NCBI RefSeq assembly: GCF_003020115.1
Contig: NZ_PYFX01000004.1
Span: 310,001-374,000 of the forward strand
Reading direction: 5' to 3'
Origin: Bradyrhizobium sp. MOS002
Lineage (GTDB): Bacteria > Pseudomonadota > Alphaproteobacteria > Rhizobiales > Xanthobacteraceae
Length of the DNA stretch: 64,000 nt
Made by a program: the position numbers and the translations under genes. The notes below the pieces were generated by a model, which worked only from the letters and a program-made list of their open reading frames with translations, ran no database searches and had not been told where the DNA came from. Shown piece by piece: positions 41,593 to 50,622 of this stretch (the stretch's first letter is position 1; each line of letters begins with the position of its first letter).

Positions 41593-42297
41593 ATGTCCGA
41601 TCTGTCCGCCTTTCCCGTCACCAAACGCTGGCCGGCCAGGCACCCGGAGCTGCTCCAGCTCTATTCGCTGCCGACGCCGAACGGCGTCAAGGTCTCGATC
41701 ATGCTGGAAGAGATCGGGCTTCCCTACGAAGTCCATCTCGTCGATTTCGGCAAGGACGACCAGAAGACGCCGGAATTCCTCTCGCTCAATCCGAACGGCA
41801 AGATCCCGGCGATCCTCGATCCCAATGGCCCCGGCGGCAGGCCGCTGCCGCTGTTCGAGTCCGGGGCGATCCTGCAATACCTCGCGGAGAAGACCGGCAA
41901 GCTGCTGCCGCAGGATGCCGCGCGCCGTTACCAGACCATCCAGTGGCTGCATTTCCAGATGGGCGGCATCGGGCCGATGTTCGGCCAAGTCGGCTTTTTC
42001 CACAAATTCGCCGGCAAGGACTTCGAGGACAAGCGGCCGCTCGAGCGCTACGCGGGCGAGGCCAAGCGGCTGCTTGGCGTGATGGAGATGCATCTTGCCG
42101 GCCGGCAATGGTTCATGGATGACGACTACACCATCGCCGACATCTCCATGCTCGGCTGGGTGCGCAACCTCATCGGTTTCTACGGCGCCGGCGATCTCGT
42201 CGAGTTCAGCCAGTTCAAATCCGTCGCTGCCTGGCTCGAACGCGGGCTGGCGCGTCCGGCAGTCGAGCGCGGGCTGAACATTCCGAAGCGGCCGTGA
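41593..42297 (+). CDS. Glutathione S-transferase family protein (YfcG/YghU-like)
   Basis: The 234-residue protein has LQLYSLPTPNGVKVSIMLEE (thioredoxin-fold strand with the Thr-Pro-Asn-Gly active-site turn) and NPNGKIPAILDPNGPGGRPLPLFESGAILQYLAEKTGKL (cis-Pro and Glu-Ser glutathione-binding pair). A helical C-terminal domain with DDDYTIADISMLGW follows. The TPNG turn is that of the Nu-class GSTs, which act as disulfide reductases. I preferred ATG 41593; ATG 41572 in frame would add seven residues. It is convergent with the TauE/SafE gene, with 2 bp between stops. Confidence 0.9.
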   Translation: MSDLSAFPVTKRWPARHPELLQLYSLPTPNGVKVSIMLEEIGLPYEVHLVDFGKDDQKTPEFLSLNPNGKIPAILDPNGPGGRPLPLFESGAILQYLAEKTGKLLPQDAARRYQTIQWLHFQMGGIGPMFGQVGFFHKFAGKDFEDKRPLERYAGEAKRLLGVMEMHLAGRQWFMDDDYTIADISMLGWVRNLIGFYGAGDLVEFSQFKSVAAWLERGLARPAVERGLNIPKRP

Positions 42298-42299
42298 GA

Positions 42300-43082
42300 T
42301 CAGGTTAGCGCCTTGTGGGTCATGTAGAGCGCCATCAGCAAGATGAGGGCGATCATGACCAGGCGCAGCACCGATTTGCTGACGCCATTGGCTGCGCGTG
42401 CACCAAAATCAGTGCCGACCCAGAGGCCGGCAAGGATGCCGATGATGGCCGGCCAGCCGACCATGAGTCCCTTGCTCCAGTAGATCCAGGCGGCCGGAAT
42501 ATTGGTCGGGATGATCGAGAAGACCAGGCTGACGAGCTGCGCCTGATGCTGCGGCACCCGCAGGCCCGCCGCGAGCCCGACGGTGATCGCCAGTCCGCCG
42601 CCGATGCCCATGAAGCCAGAGGAAAATCCGGCAAGCATGCCGATGAGGAGCAGGGGCAGCCAGGGCAGCTTGTCCCGGTCGCCGGTCTCGCTGCTTTTGT
42701 CCTCGCGGCCGCGACGCAGGATCAGGAGAGCGATCAGCGCGACGAGATAGACGACGTAGGTCCATTGCAACACCGAGTCGGAGACCGCCGCCGCGGCGTA
42801 GCCGCCGCAGGCGCCACCGAAGAGAAAACCGACGCCGATCCAGACGATCCACAGCAACGGGCTGCGATTGCCGCTCTGCCAGTAGCGGCGAACGCCGGCA
42901 AGTCCCGTCGGTGGAACCTGCGTGATCAGCGATGTGCCCTGGGCGACGTGTTGCTCGGCGCCCAGCAGCAGCACGCTGAATATCACGAGACCGCCTCCGG
43001 GACTCGTGCCCATGAAGCCCGACGTCAGCCCGCCGATGAGACCGACCCCAATGCCTGCGAGCAGGTCATAGACCCACCACAT
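42300..43082 (-). CDS. TauE/SafE-family sulfite/organosulfonate exporter-like permease
   Basis: The 260-residue protein has about eight membrane segments, with the repeated half-motifs IGGLTSGFMGTSPGGGLVIF and AGFSSGFMGIGGGLAITVGL. These are hallmarks of the TauE/SafE (DUF81) permease family, which export sulfite, sulfoacetate or related C2 anions. A TetR gene lies 3 bp upstream on the same strand and is probably its regulator. The substrate cannot be inferred from context. Confidence 0.9.
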   Translation of the reverse strand: MWWVYDLLAGIGVGLIGGLTSGFMGTSPGGGLVIFSVLLLGAEQHVAQGTSLITQVPPTGLAGVRRYWQSGNRSPLLWIVWIGVGFLFGGACGGYAAAAVSDSVLQWTYVVYLVALIALLILRRGREDKSSETGDRDKLPWLPLLLIGMLAGFSSGFMGIGGGLAITVGLAAGLRVPQHQAQLVSLVFSIIPTNIPAAWIYWSKGLMVGWPAIIGILAGLWVGTDFGARAANGVSKSVLRLVMIALILLMALYMTHKALT

Positions 43083-43085
43083 CGC

Positions 43086-43718
43086 TCAGCTCCTGGTCCG
43101 TCGTTTGACGCTGGCCTTGGTGGTGCGAAATCCATCGATCACACCGGCTACGGCTGCCATGCAAGCCTCGATGTCAAAATCCTGGCCCCAGCATTTTTGC
43201 AGTACAAAGCCCTGGAAGATCGCGATCAGCACGCGCGCGATCGCTTCCGCACCGAGATCGCGTTTGATGAGGCCGTCATGCTGGCCGCGCTCGACAAGCG
43301 CGACGATCAGGGCGCGCGGCATGTCGATGCCTTCCACGACGCTGCTGCGGACGCGGCGGTTGCGCAGCGCTTCGGCCCAGCCGTGGATGCCGACACGGCG
43401 GCGAGCTTCGCCGGCGGGGTCGGTGAGCCATTGCGCGTAGACGCCGACCAGCGCGTGAAGTCCTTCGATCGGATCGCCCGATCCTTGCGCGACCGAGTTG
43501 AGCACGGCCTCGCGCCGGTGCCGGTCGTCGGCGAGGGCCTCGATCAGATCGTCCTTGCTCTGGAAGTAGAGATAGACCGCGCCGTGGCTCAGCCCCGACC
43601 GTTTGACGATGTCGGCCATCCCGGTCTGGTGAAAACCGTCCTCGGCGAAGCAGGCAAGGGCGGCTTCGAGAATCTGCTGCCGCCGGCCTTCACGTTGCTT
43701 GTCGCTGATTTTCGGCAT
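43086..43718 (-). CDS. TetR/AcrR-family transcriptional regulator
   Basis: The 210-residue protein has a TetR helix-turn-helix (RRQQILEAALACFAEDGFHQ, then TGMADIVKRSGLSHGAVYLYFQSKDDLIEAL) and an all-helical ligand domain. ATG 43718 was preferred to ATG 43730. It is followed after 3 bp by the TauE/SafE gene, and so is the probable local repressor. The AT-rich upstream spacer (43731-43870) contains GATTAGTCAGTCA and similar GTCAG units that may be operator half-sites. Confidence 0.9.
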   Translation of the reverse strand: MPKISDKQREGRRQQILEAALACFAEDGFHQTGMADIVKRSGLSHGAVYLYFQSKDDLIEALADDRHRREAVLNSVAQGSGDPIEGLHALVGVYAQWLTDPAGEARRRVGIHGWAEALRNRRVRSSVVEGIDMPRALIVALVERGQHDGLIKRDLGAEAIARVLIAIFQGFVLQKCWGQDFDIEACMAAVAGVIDGFRTTKASVKRRTRS

Positions 43719-43936
43719 TCGGGCGTCCATAAATAACTGACAGGTCGATCATTTTAGTCGCTCCTCGGGAAAAGCCGGAGACGACGCCGATTGATATAAA
43801 AAACGATTAGTCAGTCATTTTTATTCTTGAAGAGAATCCCCGTCAAGCCCGACGGCCCCGAAGCCGGGAAACAGGAGGGTTGAACCGTTTAAGGGGCGCC
43901 CCCGGCGGCCAGGGCCGGTCCCTCAGGCGCGCGGTG

Positions 43937-44308
43937 CTAGAACAGCCGTCCGCCGTTCGGCACGGGCTTGCTCGGCTGCACCAGCACGACCTTGCCGTCC
44001 GCATCGGGGAAACCGAGGGTCAGCACTTCCGAGACGACCGGGCCGATCTGGCGCGGCGGGAAATTCACGACCGCGGCAACCTGTTGGCCGACCAGCGTTT
44101 CAAGCGGATGGTTTTCGGTGATCTGCGCCGAGCTCTTGCGCACGCCGATCGCGGGACCGAAGTCGATCCACAGCCGCCAGGCCGGCTTGCGCGCCTCCGG
44201 GAACGGCTTTGCATCGATGATGGTGCCGACCCGGATATCGACCGCGAGAAAGGTGTTGAAGTCGATGGTCGGCGACGCGGTCGCGGCTGGATCGTGGGTG
44301 ACGTGCAT
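43937..44308 (-). CDS. CsaA-like tRNA-binding domain protein
   Basis: The 123-residue protein is a single EMAPII/Trbp111 OB-fold domain: FNTFLAVDIRVGTIIDAKPFPEARKPAWRLWIDFG, then SAQITENHPLETLVGQQVAAVVNFPPRQIGPVVSEVLTLGFPDADG. Proteins of this length are called CsaA and act as tRNA-binding or chaperone-like proteins. The conserved RKPAWRLWIDFG stretch is intact. It is divergent from the ArsC-family gene by about 105 bp. Confidence 0.88.
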   Translation of the reverse strand: MHVTHDPAATASPTIDFNTFLAVDIRVGTIIDAKPFPEARKPAWRLWIDFGPAIGVRKSSAQITENHPLETLVGQQVAAVVNFPPRQIGPVVSEVLTLGFPDADGKVVLVQPSKPVPNGGRLF

Positions 44309-44413
44309 GGAGTGTCCGTTCGAAGAGCTGGCATCATTCGCAATATTGTCGTGCGAACCGGAGTTGCGTACAACGCCGGAGCATTACGATACGACGCATG
44401 CGCGAGGACTGTC

Positions 44414-44788
44414 TTGCCCAACATCATCTACGGCATCAAGAACTGCGACACCATGAAGAAGGCGCGCGTCTGGCTCGACACCCACGGCGTCGCCTACGCG
44501 TTTCACGACTACAAGGCGGCGGGGGTGGAGAAGGACAAGCTCAAGCAGTGGAGCGACAAGGTCGGTTGGGAGACGCTGCTCAACCGCGCCGGGACGACCT
44601 TCAAGAAGCTGCCCGATGCCGACAAGGAAGGCCTCTCCGAGAAAAAGGCGCTGGCGTTGATGCTAGCGCAACCATCGATGATCAAGCGGCCGGTGCTCGA
44701 AGTTGGCGGCAAGCTGCTGGTCGGCTTCAAGCCGGACCTCTATGCCAAGGAAGTCACGACCAAGGAAGCCGCAGCCAAATCGCGCTGA
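44414..44788 (+). CDS. ArsC family (YffB/Spx-like) thioredoxin-fold reductase
   Basis: The 124-residue protein has IIYGIKNCDTMKKARVWLDTHGVAYAFHDYKAAGV, with one Cys at the CxxC position (NCDTM), then SEKKALALMLAQPSMIKRPVLEVGGKLLVGF, the typical ArsC/Spx/YffB ending. The RP(V/I)LE...VGF motif matches the glutaredoxin-like reductase family YffB. TTG 44414 is the likely start because the frame upstream is long but unconserved. It probably reduces a disulfide or thiol-linked substrate rather than arsenate, but this is not certain. Confidence 0.88.
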   Translation: MPNIIYGIKNCDTMKKARVWLDTHGVAYAFHDYKAAGVEKDKLKQWSDKVGWETLLNRAGTTFKKLPDADKEGLSEKKALALMLAQPSMIKRPVLEVGGKLLVGFKPDLYAKEVTTKEAAAKSR

Positions 44789-44791
44789 GCG

Positions 44792-45472
44792 CTAGTTCAG
44801 CTCGATGATCTCGGTGGGAACACCGGGGCCCTGGTCCGCGAACTCGACCAACTCGGCCGGCGCGATGCGGCCGGGGGTGCGATGGAACAGGTCGCGGTCG
44901 ATCACCGCGCGCAATCTCGGGCGCGGCAGCGCGTCATTTCCGCGCATCAGATTCTTGATCTCGAAGCCGCCGTCCTCGCAGAAGGTCTTGAGCGATGCGA
45001 TGATGTGACAGACCTTGCCGTCGGTCTGGAAAGGCAGCAGCAGGCGCTCATAGGCGACGATACGGCCGTAGATGTCATCGACGTCGGCAACGCTGTAGAC
45101 AGGCAGCCCGCGCGCCACGCATTCATGATAGACCGGCATCACCAGGGGCACGAGACGCGGCCCGATATAGTCGTCGAGCAGAGCGCCCTTGCCGGTGTGT
45201 CCATAGGCGCGCGAGATGCGCGTACCTTCGCTCTGGATGGTCAGACGCGGCGTCGGCGTCGAGATGTCCACCGTATAATAGATCAGATCGGAGAGCTCTT
45301 CCTCGAGCCGCGCAGGCTGGTACTCCCAGATCGCCGGGGCCGTTTGCTGTCGCGCATAGAGCCGCAGCCACGTGTTCAGGAGATCACGCTGCCTGATCGA
45401 CTTGACCACGGAAGCAGCCGCGCTTGCAAAATCCAAGGCAATAGTCCCGACGAATGGAAATTCCGGACGCAT
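44792..45472 (-). CDS. PAS_5-type PAS domain protein
   Basis: The 226-residue protein has a PAS_5-like arrangement: YARQQTAPAIWEYQPARLEEELSDLIYYTVD, IQSEGTRISRAYGHTGKGALLDDYI, LPVYSVADVDDIYGRIVAYERLLLPFQTDG and CHIIASLKTFCEDGGF. Such proteins are abundant in Bradyrhizobium, usually without an output domain, and the ligand is unknown. It converges with the ArsC-family gene, leaving only 3 bp. The region upstream of its start (45473-45808) is the promoter area shared with the ABC transporter operon. Confidence 0.8.
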   Translation of the reverse strand: MRPEFPFVGTIALDFASAAASVVKSIRQRDLLNTWLRLYARQQTAPAIWEYQPARLEEELSDLIYYTVDISTPTPRLTIQSEGTRISRAYGHTGKGALLDDYIGPRLVPLVMPVYHECVARGLPVYSVADVDDIYGRIVAYERLLLPFQTDGKVCHIIASLKTFCEDGGFEIKNLMRGNDALPRPRLRAVIDRDLFHRTPGRIAPAELVEFADQGPGVPTEIIELN

Positions 45473-45808
45473 GAAAACCAGCGCATGATCCTCGTGGCGG
45501 GAAAATTTTCTATGAAGGCTGGCGCATGGAACGAAAGACCGTTAACGACGGCTTGATGACCGGCGCTTTGCGAACCGGGAGGCCGGGCAGGCGCGACATC
45601 AAAACACGTCCGACTAAGGGAGCATAAGTCTCCCGGCCGGAGACCTGACCTGCTCAGCTTTCCGCCTTGCCTAACCCCCGTCACCTCCGGCATATTCCGC
45701 GCCCGGAGGCGGCGTTCCGGATGGGCTCCAGGGAGTGGCTCCAAGGCCTCCGGAAAGCCGAAGCAACAAGGATAGCCACGCGCGTTGTGCGGGCAGGGGG
45801 AAAACTGT
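45473..45808. other. 336-bp divergent intergenic region
   Basis: No gene is visible. It must contain the divergent promoters for the PAS protein (leftward) and the ABC transporter operon (rightward). A small hairpin, GGGAG (45618) with CTCCC (45630), is the only dyad I noted. No clear regulator site can be named. Confidence 0.5.
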
Positions 45809-46564
45809 TTGGCCGATGAGTTCATTCTCGAAACGGAAGGCTTGACCAAGGAGTTCGCGGGCTTCTTCGCCGTCCGCGACGTTGCGCTCAAGGTTCGCCG
45901 TGGGAGCATTCACGCGTTGATCGGCCCGAACGGCGCCGGCAAGACGACGTGCTTCAATCTTTTGACCAAGTTCCTCAAACCGTCTGCCGGAAAAATCCTG
46001 TACAAGGGGCAGGACATCACCGCGATGGCGCCCGCCGACGTGGCCCGCCTGGGGCTGGTACGCTCGTTCCAGATTTCGGCGGTATTTCCCCATCTCACCG
46101 CGCTGGAAAACGTCCGCGTCGCGCTTCAGCGCCAGCACGGCAGCTCGTTCGATTTCTGGCGCTCCAAGTCGGTGCTCAACCAGTTCAACGACCGCGCGCG
46201 CGAGCTGCTGAACGATGTCGGCCTCAGCGAGTTTTCCAATACGCCCGCGGTCGAGATGCCCTACGGGCGCAAGCGCGCACTGGAGATCGCAACCACGCTC
46301 GCGCTCGACCCCGAGATGATGCTGCTGGACGAGCCGATGGCCGGCATGGGTCACGAGGATATCGACAAGATCGCGGCGCTGATCAAGCGCATCTCCGCGA
46401 AATATACCATCCTGATGGTCGAGCATAATCTGAGCGTCGTGGCCAATCTCTCCGACATCATCACCGTGTTGACGCGCGGGCAGGTGCTGGCGCAAGGCCA
46501 TTACAGCGAGCTCACCAAGGACGAACGCGTCAAGGAAGCCTATCTGGGAGCCGGTCATGGCTGA
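45809..46564 (+). CDS. livG: ABC transporter ATP-binding protein (LivG-like)
   Basis: The 251-residue protein has Walker A GPNGAGKTT, the Q-loop in VRSFQISAVFPHLTALENVR and Walker B MMLLDEPMAGMG. The signature region PYGRKRALEIATTLALDP stands in place of LSGGQ, a change known in Liv/Urt-type ATPases. The start TTG 45809, preceded by AGGGGG, gives LADEFILETEGLTKEF; an ATG further upstream (45785) is less likely. It is the first gene of an operon with livF, a binding protein, livH and livM, overlapping livF by 8 bp. The transport target (branched-chain amino acids, amides or urea) cannot be fixed. Confidence 0.92.
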   Translation: MADEFILETEGLTKEFAGFFAVRDVALKVRRGSIHALIGPNGAGKTTCFNLLTKFLKPSAGKILYKGQDITAMAPADVARLGLVRSFQISAVFPHLTALENVRVALQRQHGSSFDFWRSKSVLNQFNDRARELLNDVGLSEFSNTPAVEMPYGRKRALEIATTLALDPEMMLLDEPMAGMGHEDIDKIAALIKRISAKYTILMVEHNLSVVANLSDIITVLTRGQVLAQGHYSELTKDERVKEAYLGAGHG

Positions 46565-47303
46565 GACTGCAACGGCGGAAGCTCCCGCAAAGGCCGCGAG
46601 CGGCGGCAACCTCCTCCAGGTCCGCAACCTGGAAGCCTGGTACGGCGAGTCCCACATCCTGCACGGGATCAACTTCGACGTGAACGCGGGCGAGGTCGTC
46701 ACCCTGCTCGGGCGCAACGGCGCCGGCAAGACCACCACGCTGAAGTCGATCATGGGCATCATCGGCAAGCGCACCGGCTCGGTGAAGTTCAACGACCAGG
46801 ACATCATCCGCACGACCTCGGACAAGATCGCGCGGATGGGTATCGCGTTCTGCCCGGAAGAGCGGGGAATTTTCGCCAGTCTCGATGTCCGGGAGAACCT
46901 GCTGTTGCCACCGGTGGTGCGCCCCGGCGGATTGCCGCTCGAGCAGATCTTCGATCTGTTTCCGAACCTGAAGGAGCGGCTCAACAGCCAGGGAACCAAA
47001 CTCTCCGGCGGCGAGCAGCAGATGCTCGCGATCGCGCGCATCCTGCGCACCGGCGCGAACTTCCTGATGCTTGACGAGCCGACCGAGGGTCTCGCGCCCG
47101 TCATCATCCAGCAGATCGGCCACACCATTGCGCGGCTCAAGAAGGAGGGCTTCACGATCCTCCTGGTCGAGCAGAACTTCCGGTTCGCATCCACCGTTGC
47201 CGACCGCTATTACGTGGTCGAGCACGGCAAGATCATTGACGGATTTTCCAATGCGGAGCTTGCCGCCAACATGGACAAGCTCCACACCTATCTCGGCGTC
47301 TAG
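46557..47303 (+). CDS. livF: ABC transporter ATP-binding protein (LivF-like)
   Basis: The 248-residue protein has Walker A GRNGAGKTTTLKSIMG, the ABC signature LSGGEQQMLAIARIL, Walker B LMLDEPTEGLAP and the H-loop in VEQNF. ATG 46557 lies inside the end of livG (8-bp overlap), giving translational coupling. With LivG it forms the ATPase pair of the high-affinity branched-chain amino acid type transporter. The N-terminal ~15 residues (AETATAEAPAKAASGG) are Ala-rich and probably unstructured. Confidence 0.94.
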   Translation: MAETATAEAPAKAASGGNLLQVRNLEAWYGESHILHGINFDVNAGEVVTLLGRNGAGKTTTLKSIMGIIGKRTGSVKFNDQDIIRTTSDKIARMGIAFCPEERGIFASLDVRENLLLPPVVRPGGLPLEQIFDLFPNLKERLNSQGTKLSGGEQQMLAIARILRTGANFLMLDEPTEGLAPVIIQQIGHTIARLKKEGFTILLVEQNFRFASTVADRYYVVEHGKIIDGFSNAELAANMDKLHTYLGV

Positions 47304-47336
47304 AACTGCCAACAAAAAGATTCATAGGGAAGTAGC

Positions 47337-48560
47337 ATGATGACAAAGTCGATTGCGTCGTTTCTGCTCGGCACGGCGCTGGCCGTGAGCGCCACCGGTG
47401 CAGCCTTCGCGCAGGACAAGACCGTCAAGATCGGCGCGCTGTCCGATCAGTCCGGGCTCTATGCCGACCTCGGCGGACCGGGCTCGACGCTCGCCGCGCA
47501 GATGGCCATTGAAGATTCCGGCCTGGCTGCGAAGGGCTGGAAGATCGACATCATCTCGGGCGATCACCAGAACAAGCCCGACATCGGCACCGCGATCGCG
47601 CGGCAATGGTTCGACGTCGACAAGGTCGACGTCATCGTCGACGTGCCGAATTCGGGCGTCGCGCTTGCGGTCAACAACGTCATCAAGGAAAAGAACGGCG
47701 TCTATATCAACTCGGGCGCGGCGACCTCGGATTTGACCAACGCGCAGTGCTCGCCCAACACGGTGCACTGGACCTACGACACCTACATGCTGGCCCACAC
47801 CACGGGCCAGGCGCTGGTGAAGGCCGGCGGCGACACCTGGTTCTTCCTGACCGCGGACTACGCCTTTGGCGCGGCGCTGGAGCGCGACACCACCGCTGTC
47901 GTTACCGCAAACGGCGGTAAGGTGGTCGGCGGCGTCAAGCACCCGCTGAACACGCCGGACTTCTCGTCCTTCCTGCTGCAGGCGCAGGCCTCCAAGGCCA
48001 AGATCATCGGTCTTGCCAATGCCGGCGGCGACACCACCAACACGATCAAGCAGGCGGCCGAATTCGGCATCGTCAAGGGCGGCCAGAAGCTCGCGGCGCT
48101 GCTGCTGTTCCTCACCGACGTCAAGGCGATCGGCCTCGAGACCGCACAGGGCCTCAACTTCACCGAGACCTTTTACTGGGACATGAACGACCAGACCCGG
48201 GCGTTCTCGAAGCGCTTCGCCGAGAAGATGAAGAACAACGCGCCGCCCACTATGGTGCAGGCCGGCGTCTATGCGGGCGTGCGTCACTATTTCAAGGCGT
48301 TGGAGGCGCTCGGCGGCAACCCGCATGACGGCGCCAAGGTCGTCGAGAAGATGAAGTCGATGCCGACGGAAGACGATCTGTTCGGCAAAGGCGAGATCCA
48401 GCCCAACGGCCGCACCATCCACAATGCCTATCTGTTCGAGGTGAAGAAGCCCTCCGAGTCCAAGGGACCGTGGGACTTCTACAAGCTGGTCGGCACGGTG
48501 CCGGGCGACCAGGCCTTCACGCCGCTGTCCGAGAGCAAGTGCGCGCTGTTGAAGAAGTAG
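47337..48560 (+). CDS. Branched-chain amino acid/amide ABC transporter substrate-binding protein
   Basis: The 407-residue protein has a Sec signal peptide (MMTKSIASFLLGTALAVSATG, cleavage near AFAQ). The LivJ/LivK-type two-lobe fold (Peripla_BP_6) follows: KIGALSDQSGLYADLGGPGS, DHQNKPDIGTAIARQWFDVD, WFFLTADYAFGAALERDT and LANAGGDTTNTIKQAAEFG. It is a periplasmic receptor for the transporter encoded in the same operon. Its paralogue at 61834-63060 shares most of the motif residues. The ligand is not evident; related rhizobial proteins are often annotated as amino acid or amide binders. Confidence 0.92.
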   Translation: MMTKSIASFLLGTALAVSATGAAFAQDKTVKIGALSDQSGLYADLGGPGSTLAAQMAIEDSGLAAKGWKIDIISGDHQNKPDIGTAIARQWFDVDKVDVIVDVPNSGVALAVNNVIKEKNGVYINSGAATSDLTNAQCSPNTVHWTYDTYMLAHTTGQALVKAGGDTWFFLTADYAFGAALERDTTAVVTANGGKVVGGVKHPLNTPDFSSFLLQAQASKAKIIGLANAGGDTTNTIKQAAEFGIVKGGQKLAALLLFLTDVKAIGLETAQGLNFTETFYWDMNDQTRAFSKRFAEKMKNNAPPTMVQAGVYAGVRHYFKALEALGGNPHDGAKVVEKMKSMPTEDDLFGKGEIQPNGRTIHNAYLFEVKKPSESKGPWDFYKLVGTVPGDQAFTPLSESKCALLKK

Positions 48561-48566
48561 GATAAC

Positions 48567-48594
48567 CGCCCGCAGGCCATCAGGCCTGCGGGCG
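48567..48594 (+). terminator. Perfect GC-rich hairpin between binding-protein and permease genes
   Basis: CGCCCGCAGGCC (48567-48578) and GGCCTGCGGGCG (48583-48594) form an uninterrupted 12-bp stem with loop ATCA. No T-run follows, so it is more likely a stabilising or attenuating structure that keeps binding-protein mRNA abundant relative to the permease genes than a complete terminator. Confidence 0.65.
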
Positions 48595-48631
48595 ACTTTC
48601 AGGGAACGCCGAAGGACCGGGTGCGGGATCG

Positions 48632-49495
48632 ATGCAGGCTCTTTACGCTCAGCTACTGGTGGGACTGATCAACGGCTCGTTCTACGCGCTGCTCAGTCTC
48701 GGGCTTGCCGTGATCTTCGGCATGCTCAACATCATCAATTTCGCCCATGGCGCGCTCTACATGATGGGCGCGTTCGTCGCCTACTTCCTGCTGAACCTCG
48801 GCGGCATCAACTATTGGTGGGCGTTGCTGTTTGCACCGATCATCGTCGGCATCTTCGGCATGATCCTGGAACGGACCATGCTGCAATGGCTGACCGGGCT
48901 CGATCATCTCTACGGCCTGCTCCTGACCTTCGGCATTGCGCTGATCGTGCAGGGCGTGTTCCAGAACTATTTCGGCTCCTCCGGCCTGCCTTACGCCATT
49001 CCGGATCAGCTCAAGGGCGGCATGAATCTCGGCTTCATGTTCCTGCCGGTCTATCGCGGCTGGGTCGTCATCTTCTCGCTGGTGGTCTGCATCGCGACCT
49101 GGTTCCTGATCGAGAAGACGCGGCTCGGCGCCTATTTGCGCGCCGCCACCGAAAACCCGACGCTGGTGCGCGCCTTCGGCGTCAACGTGCCGCGCATGAT
49201 CACGCTGACCTACGGCCTCGGTGTCGGCCTTGCCGCGCTCGCCGGCGTGCTGTCGGCGCCGATCAACCAGGTGCGGCCGCTGATGGGCGCCGACCTCATC
49301 ATCGTGGTGTTCGCGGTGGTCGTGATCGGCGGCATGGGATCGATCATGGGCTCCATCATCACCGGCTTCGCGCTCGGTGTGATTGAGGGCCTGACCAAAT
49401 ATTTCTACCCCGAGGCCTCCAACACCGTCGTGTTCGTGCTGATGGTGCTGGTGCTCTTGGTGAAGCCAACGGGATTGACGGGAAGGGCGGCCTGA
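48632..49495 (+). CDS. livH: Branched-chain amino acid ABC transporter permease (LivH-like)
   Basis: The 287-residue membrane protein begins MQALYAQLLVGLINGSFYAL with the LivH opening LINGSFYALLSLGLAVIFGMLNIINFAHGALYMMGAF. About eight membrane segments and the ATPase-contact EAA-like loop RAATENPTLVRAFGVNVPRM follow. It forms the inner-membrane channel together with LivM. It follows the binding-protein gene across a GC-rich hairpin and precedes livM by 1 bp. Confidence 0.94.
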   Translation: MQALYAQLLVGLINGSFYALLSLGLAVIFGMLNIINFAHGALYMMGAFVAYFLLNLGGINYWWALLFAPIIVGIFGMILERTMLQWLTGLDHLYGLLLTFGIALIVQGVFQNYFGSSGLPYAIPDQLKGGMNLGFMFLPVYRGWVVIFSLVVCIATWFLIEKTRLGAYLRAATENPTLVRAFGVNVPRMITLTYGLGVGLAALAGVLSAPINQVRPLMGADLIIVVFAVVVIGGMGSIMGSIITGFALGVIEGLTKYFYPEASNTVVFVLMVLVLLVKPTGLTGRAA

Positions 49496-49496
49496 T

Positions 49497-50465
49497 ATGA
49501 CAGCCTTGACGGACGACACGCTGCCGGTAACCCCACGCACGATCCGCGACGAGATGATCGTGTTCGTGGTGATGGCGCTGCTGCTGGCTTCGGTGCCATT
49601 CACGGGAGTCTACCCGTTCTTCGTGATGCAGGCGCTGTGCTTCGCGCTGCTCGCCTGCGCCTTCAACCTGCTGATCGGCTATGGCGGTTTGCTGTCCTTC
49701 GGCCATGCGATGTTCTTAGGGACGGCCGGCTATTGCAGCGCGCATGCGCTGAAGGTCTGGGCGTTGCCGCCGGAGCTTGGCATTCTCGTCGGCGTCGCCG
49801 GCGCCTTCGTGCTCTCGCTCATCACGGGCTATATCTCGATCCGCCGCCAGGGCATCTATTTCTCGATGATCACGCTGGCGCTGTCGCAGCTCTTGTACTT
49901 CATCTACCTCCAGGCGCCGTTCACCCATGGCGAAGACGGCATCCAGGGCATTCCGCAGGGACGCATGTTCGGCGTCTTCGATCTGACCAAGCCGACCGTG
50001 CTCTACTACGTGGTTCTGGTCGGCTTCCTCGCCGGCTTCCTGCTGATCTTCCGCATCATCAACTCGCCGTTCGGCGAAGTCCTCAAGGCGATCCGCGAGA
50101 ACGAGCCGCGCGCGATCTCGCTGGGTTACCGGACCGATCAGTACAAGTTCCTGGCTTTCGTCCTGTCGGGCACGCTGGCCGGCTTTGCCGGTGCGCTGAA
50201 AGTCTTCGTGGCGCAGAATGCCTCGCTCACCGACGTGCACTGGTCGATGTCGGGCGAGGTCGTGCTGATGACGCTGGTCGGCGGACTCGGAACCGTCTTC
50301 GGTCCCGTGGTCGGCGCCTTCGTGATCATCGCCATGCAGCAATATCTGGCGGGGTTCGGCCAGTGGGTGACCGTGATCCAGGGCTCGATCTTCGTGATCT
50401 GCGTGCTCACCTTCCGCCGTGGCGTAATCGGCGAAATCGCGCATTACTTCCGGCGGTCGCTGTAA
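49497..50465 (+). CDS. livM: Branched-chain amino acid ABC transporter permease (LivM-like)
   Basis: The 322-residue membrane protein has ALLACAFNLLIGYGGLLSFGHAMFLGTAGY (the LivM signature) and the coupling loop FGEVLKAIRENEPRAISLGY. The second conserved stretch MTLVGGLGTVFGPVVGAFVI follows. It is the last gene of the operon; the coding sequence begins one base after livH ends. Nothing else in the operon resembles urea-pathway genes, and no urease genes are visible, so the substrate remains open. Confidence 0.94.
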   Translation: MTALTDDTLPVTPRTIRDEMIVFVVMALLLASVPFTGVYPFFVMQALCFALLACAFNLLIGYGGLLSFGHAMFLGTAGYCSAHALKVWALPPELGILVGVAGAFVLSLITGYISIRRQGIYFSMITLALSQLLYFIYLQAPFTHGEDGIQGIPQGRMFGVFDLTKPTVLYYVVLVGFLAGFLLIFRIINSPFGEVLKAIRENEPRAISLGYRTDQYKFLAFVLSGTLAGFAGALKVFVAQNASLTDVHWSMSGEVVLMTLVGGLGTVFGPVVGAFVIIAMQQYLAGFGQWVTVIQGSIFVICVLTFRRGVIGEIAHYFRRSL

Positions 50466-50622
50466 GCCATTGATATGGCGTCGAATTTGTTGGCGCGTGA
50501 AAGCGGTGGATGATCCGGCGCCACGGGCGTGAGGTGGCACGCGCGTGGATCGAAAATGGTCTATGACAGTTTCATGACGGCCCGCTGGGCCAGGCCATTA
50601 TCCAACCGGTAGTTTCTCCCCC

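Noticed and set aside
45671..47194. 507-residue minus-strand frame across the livG/livF genes
   Set aside because: It is antisense to two ABC ATPases with complete Walker and signature motifs.
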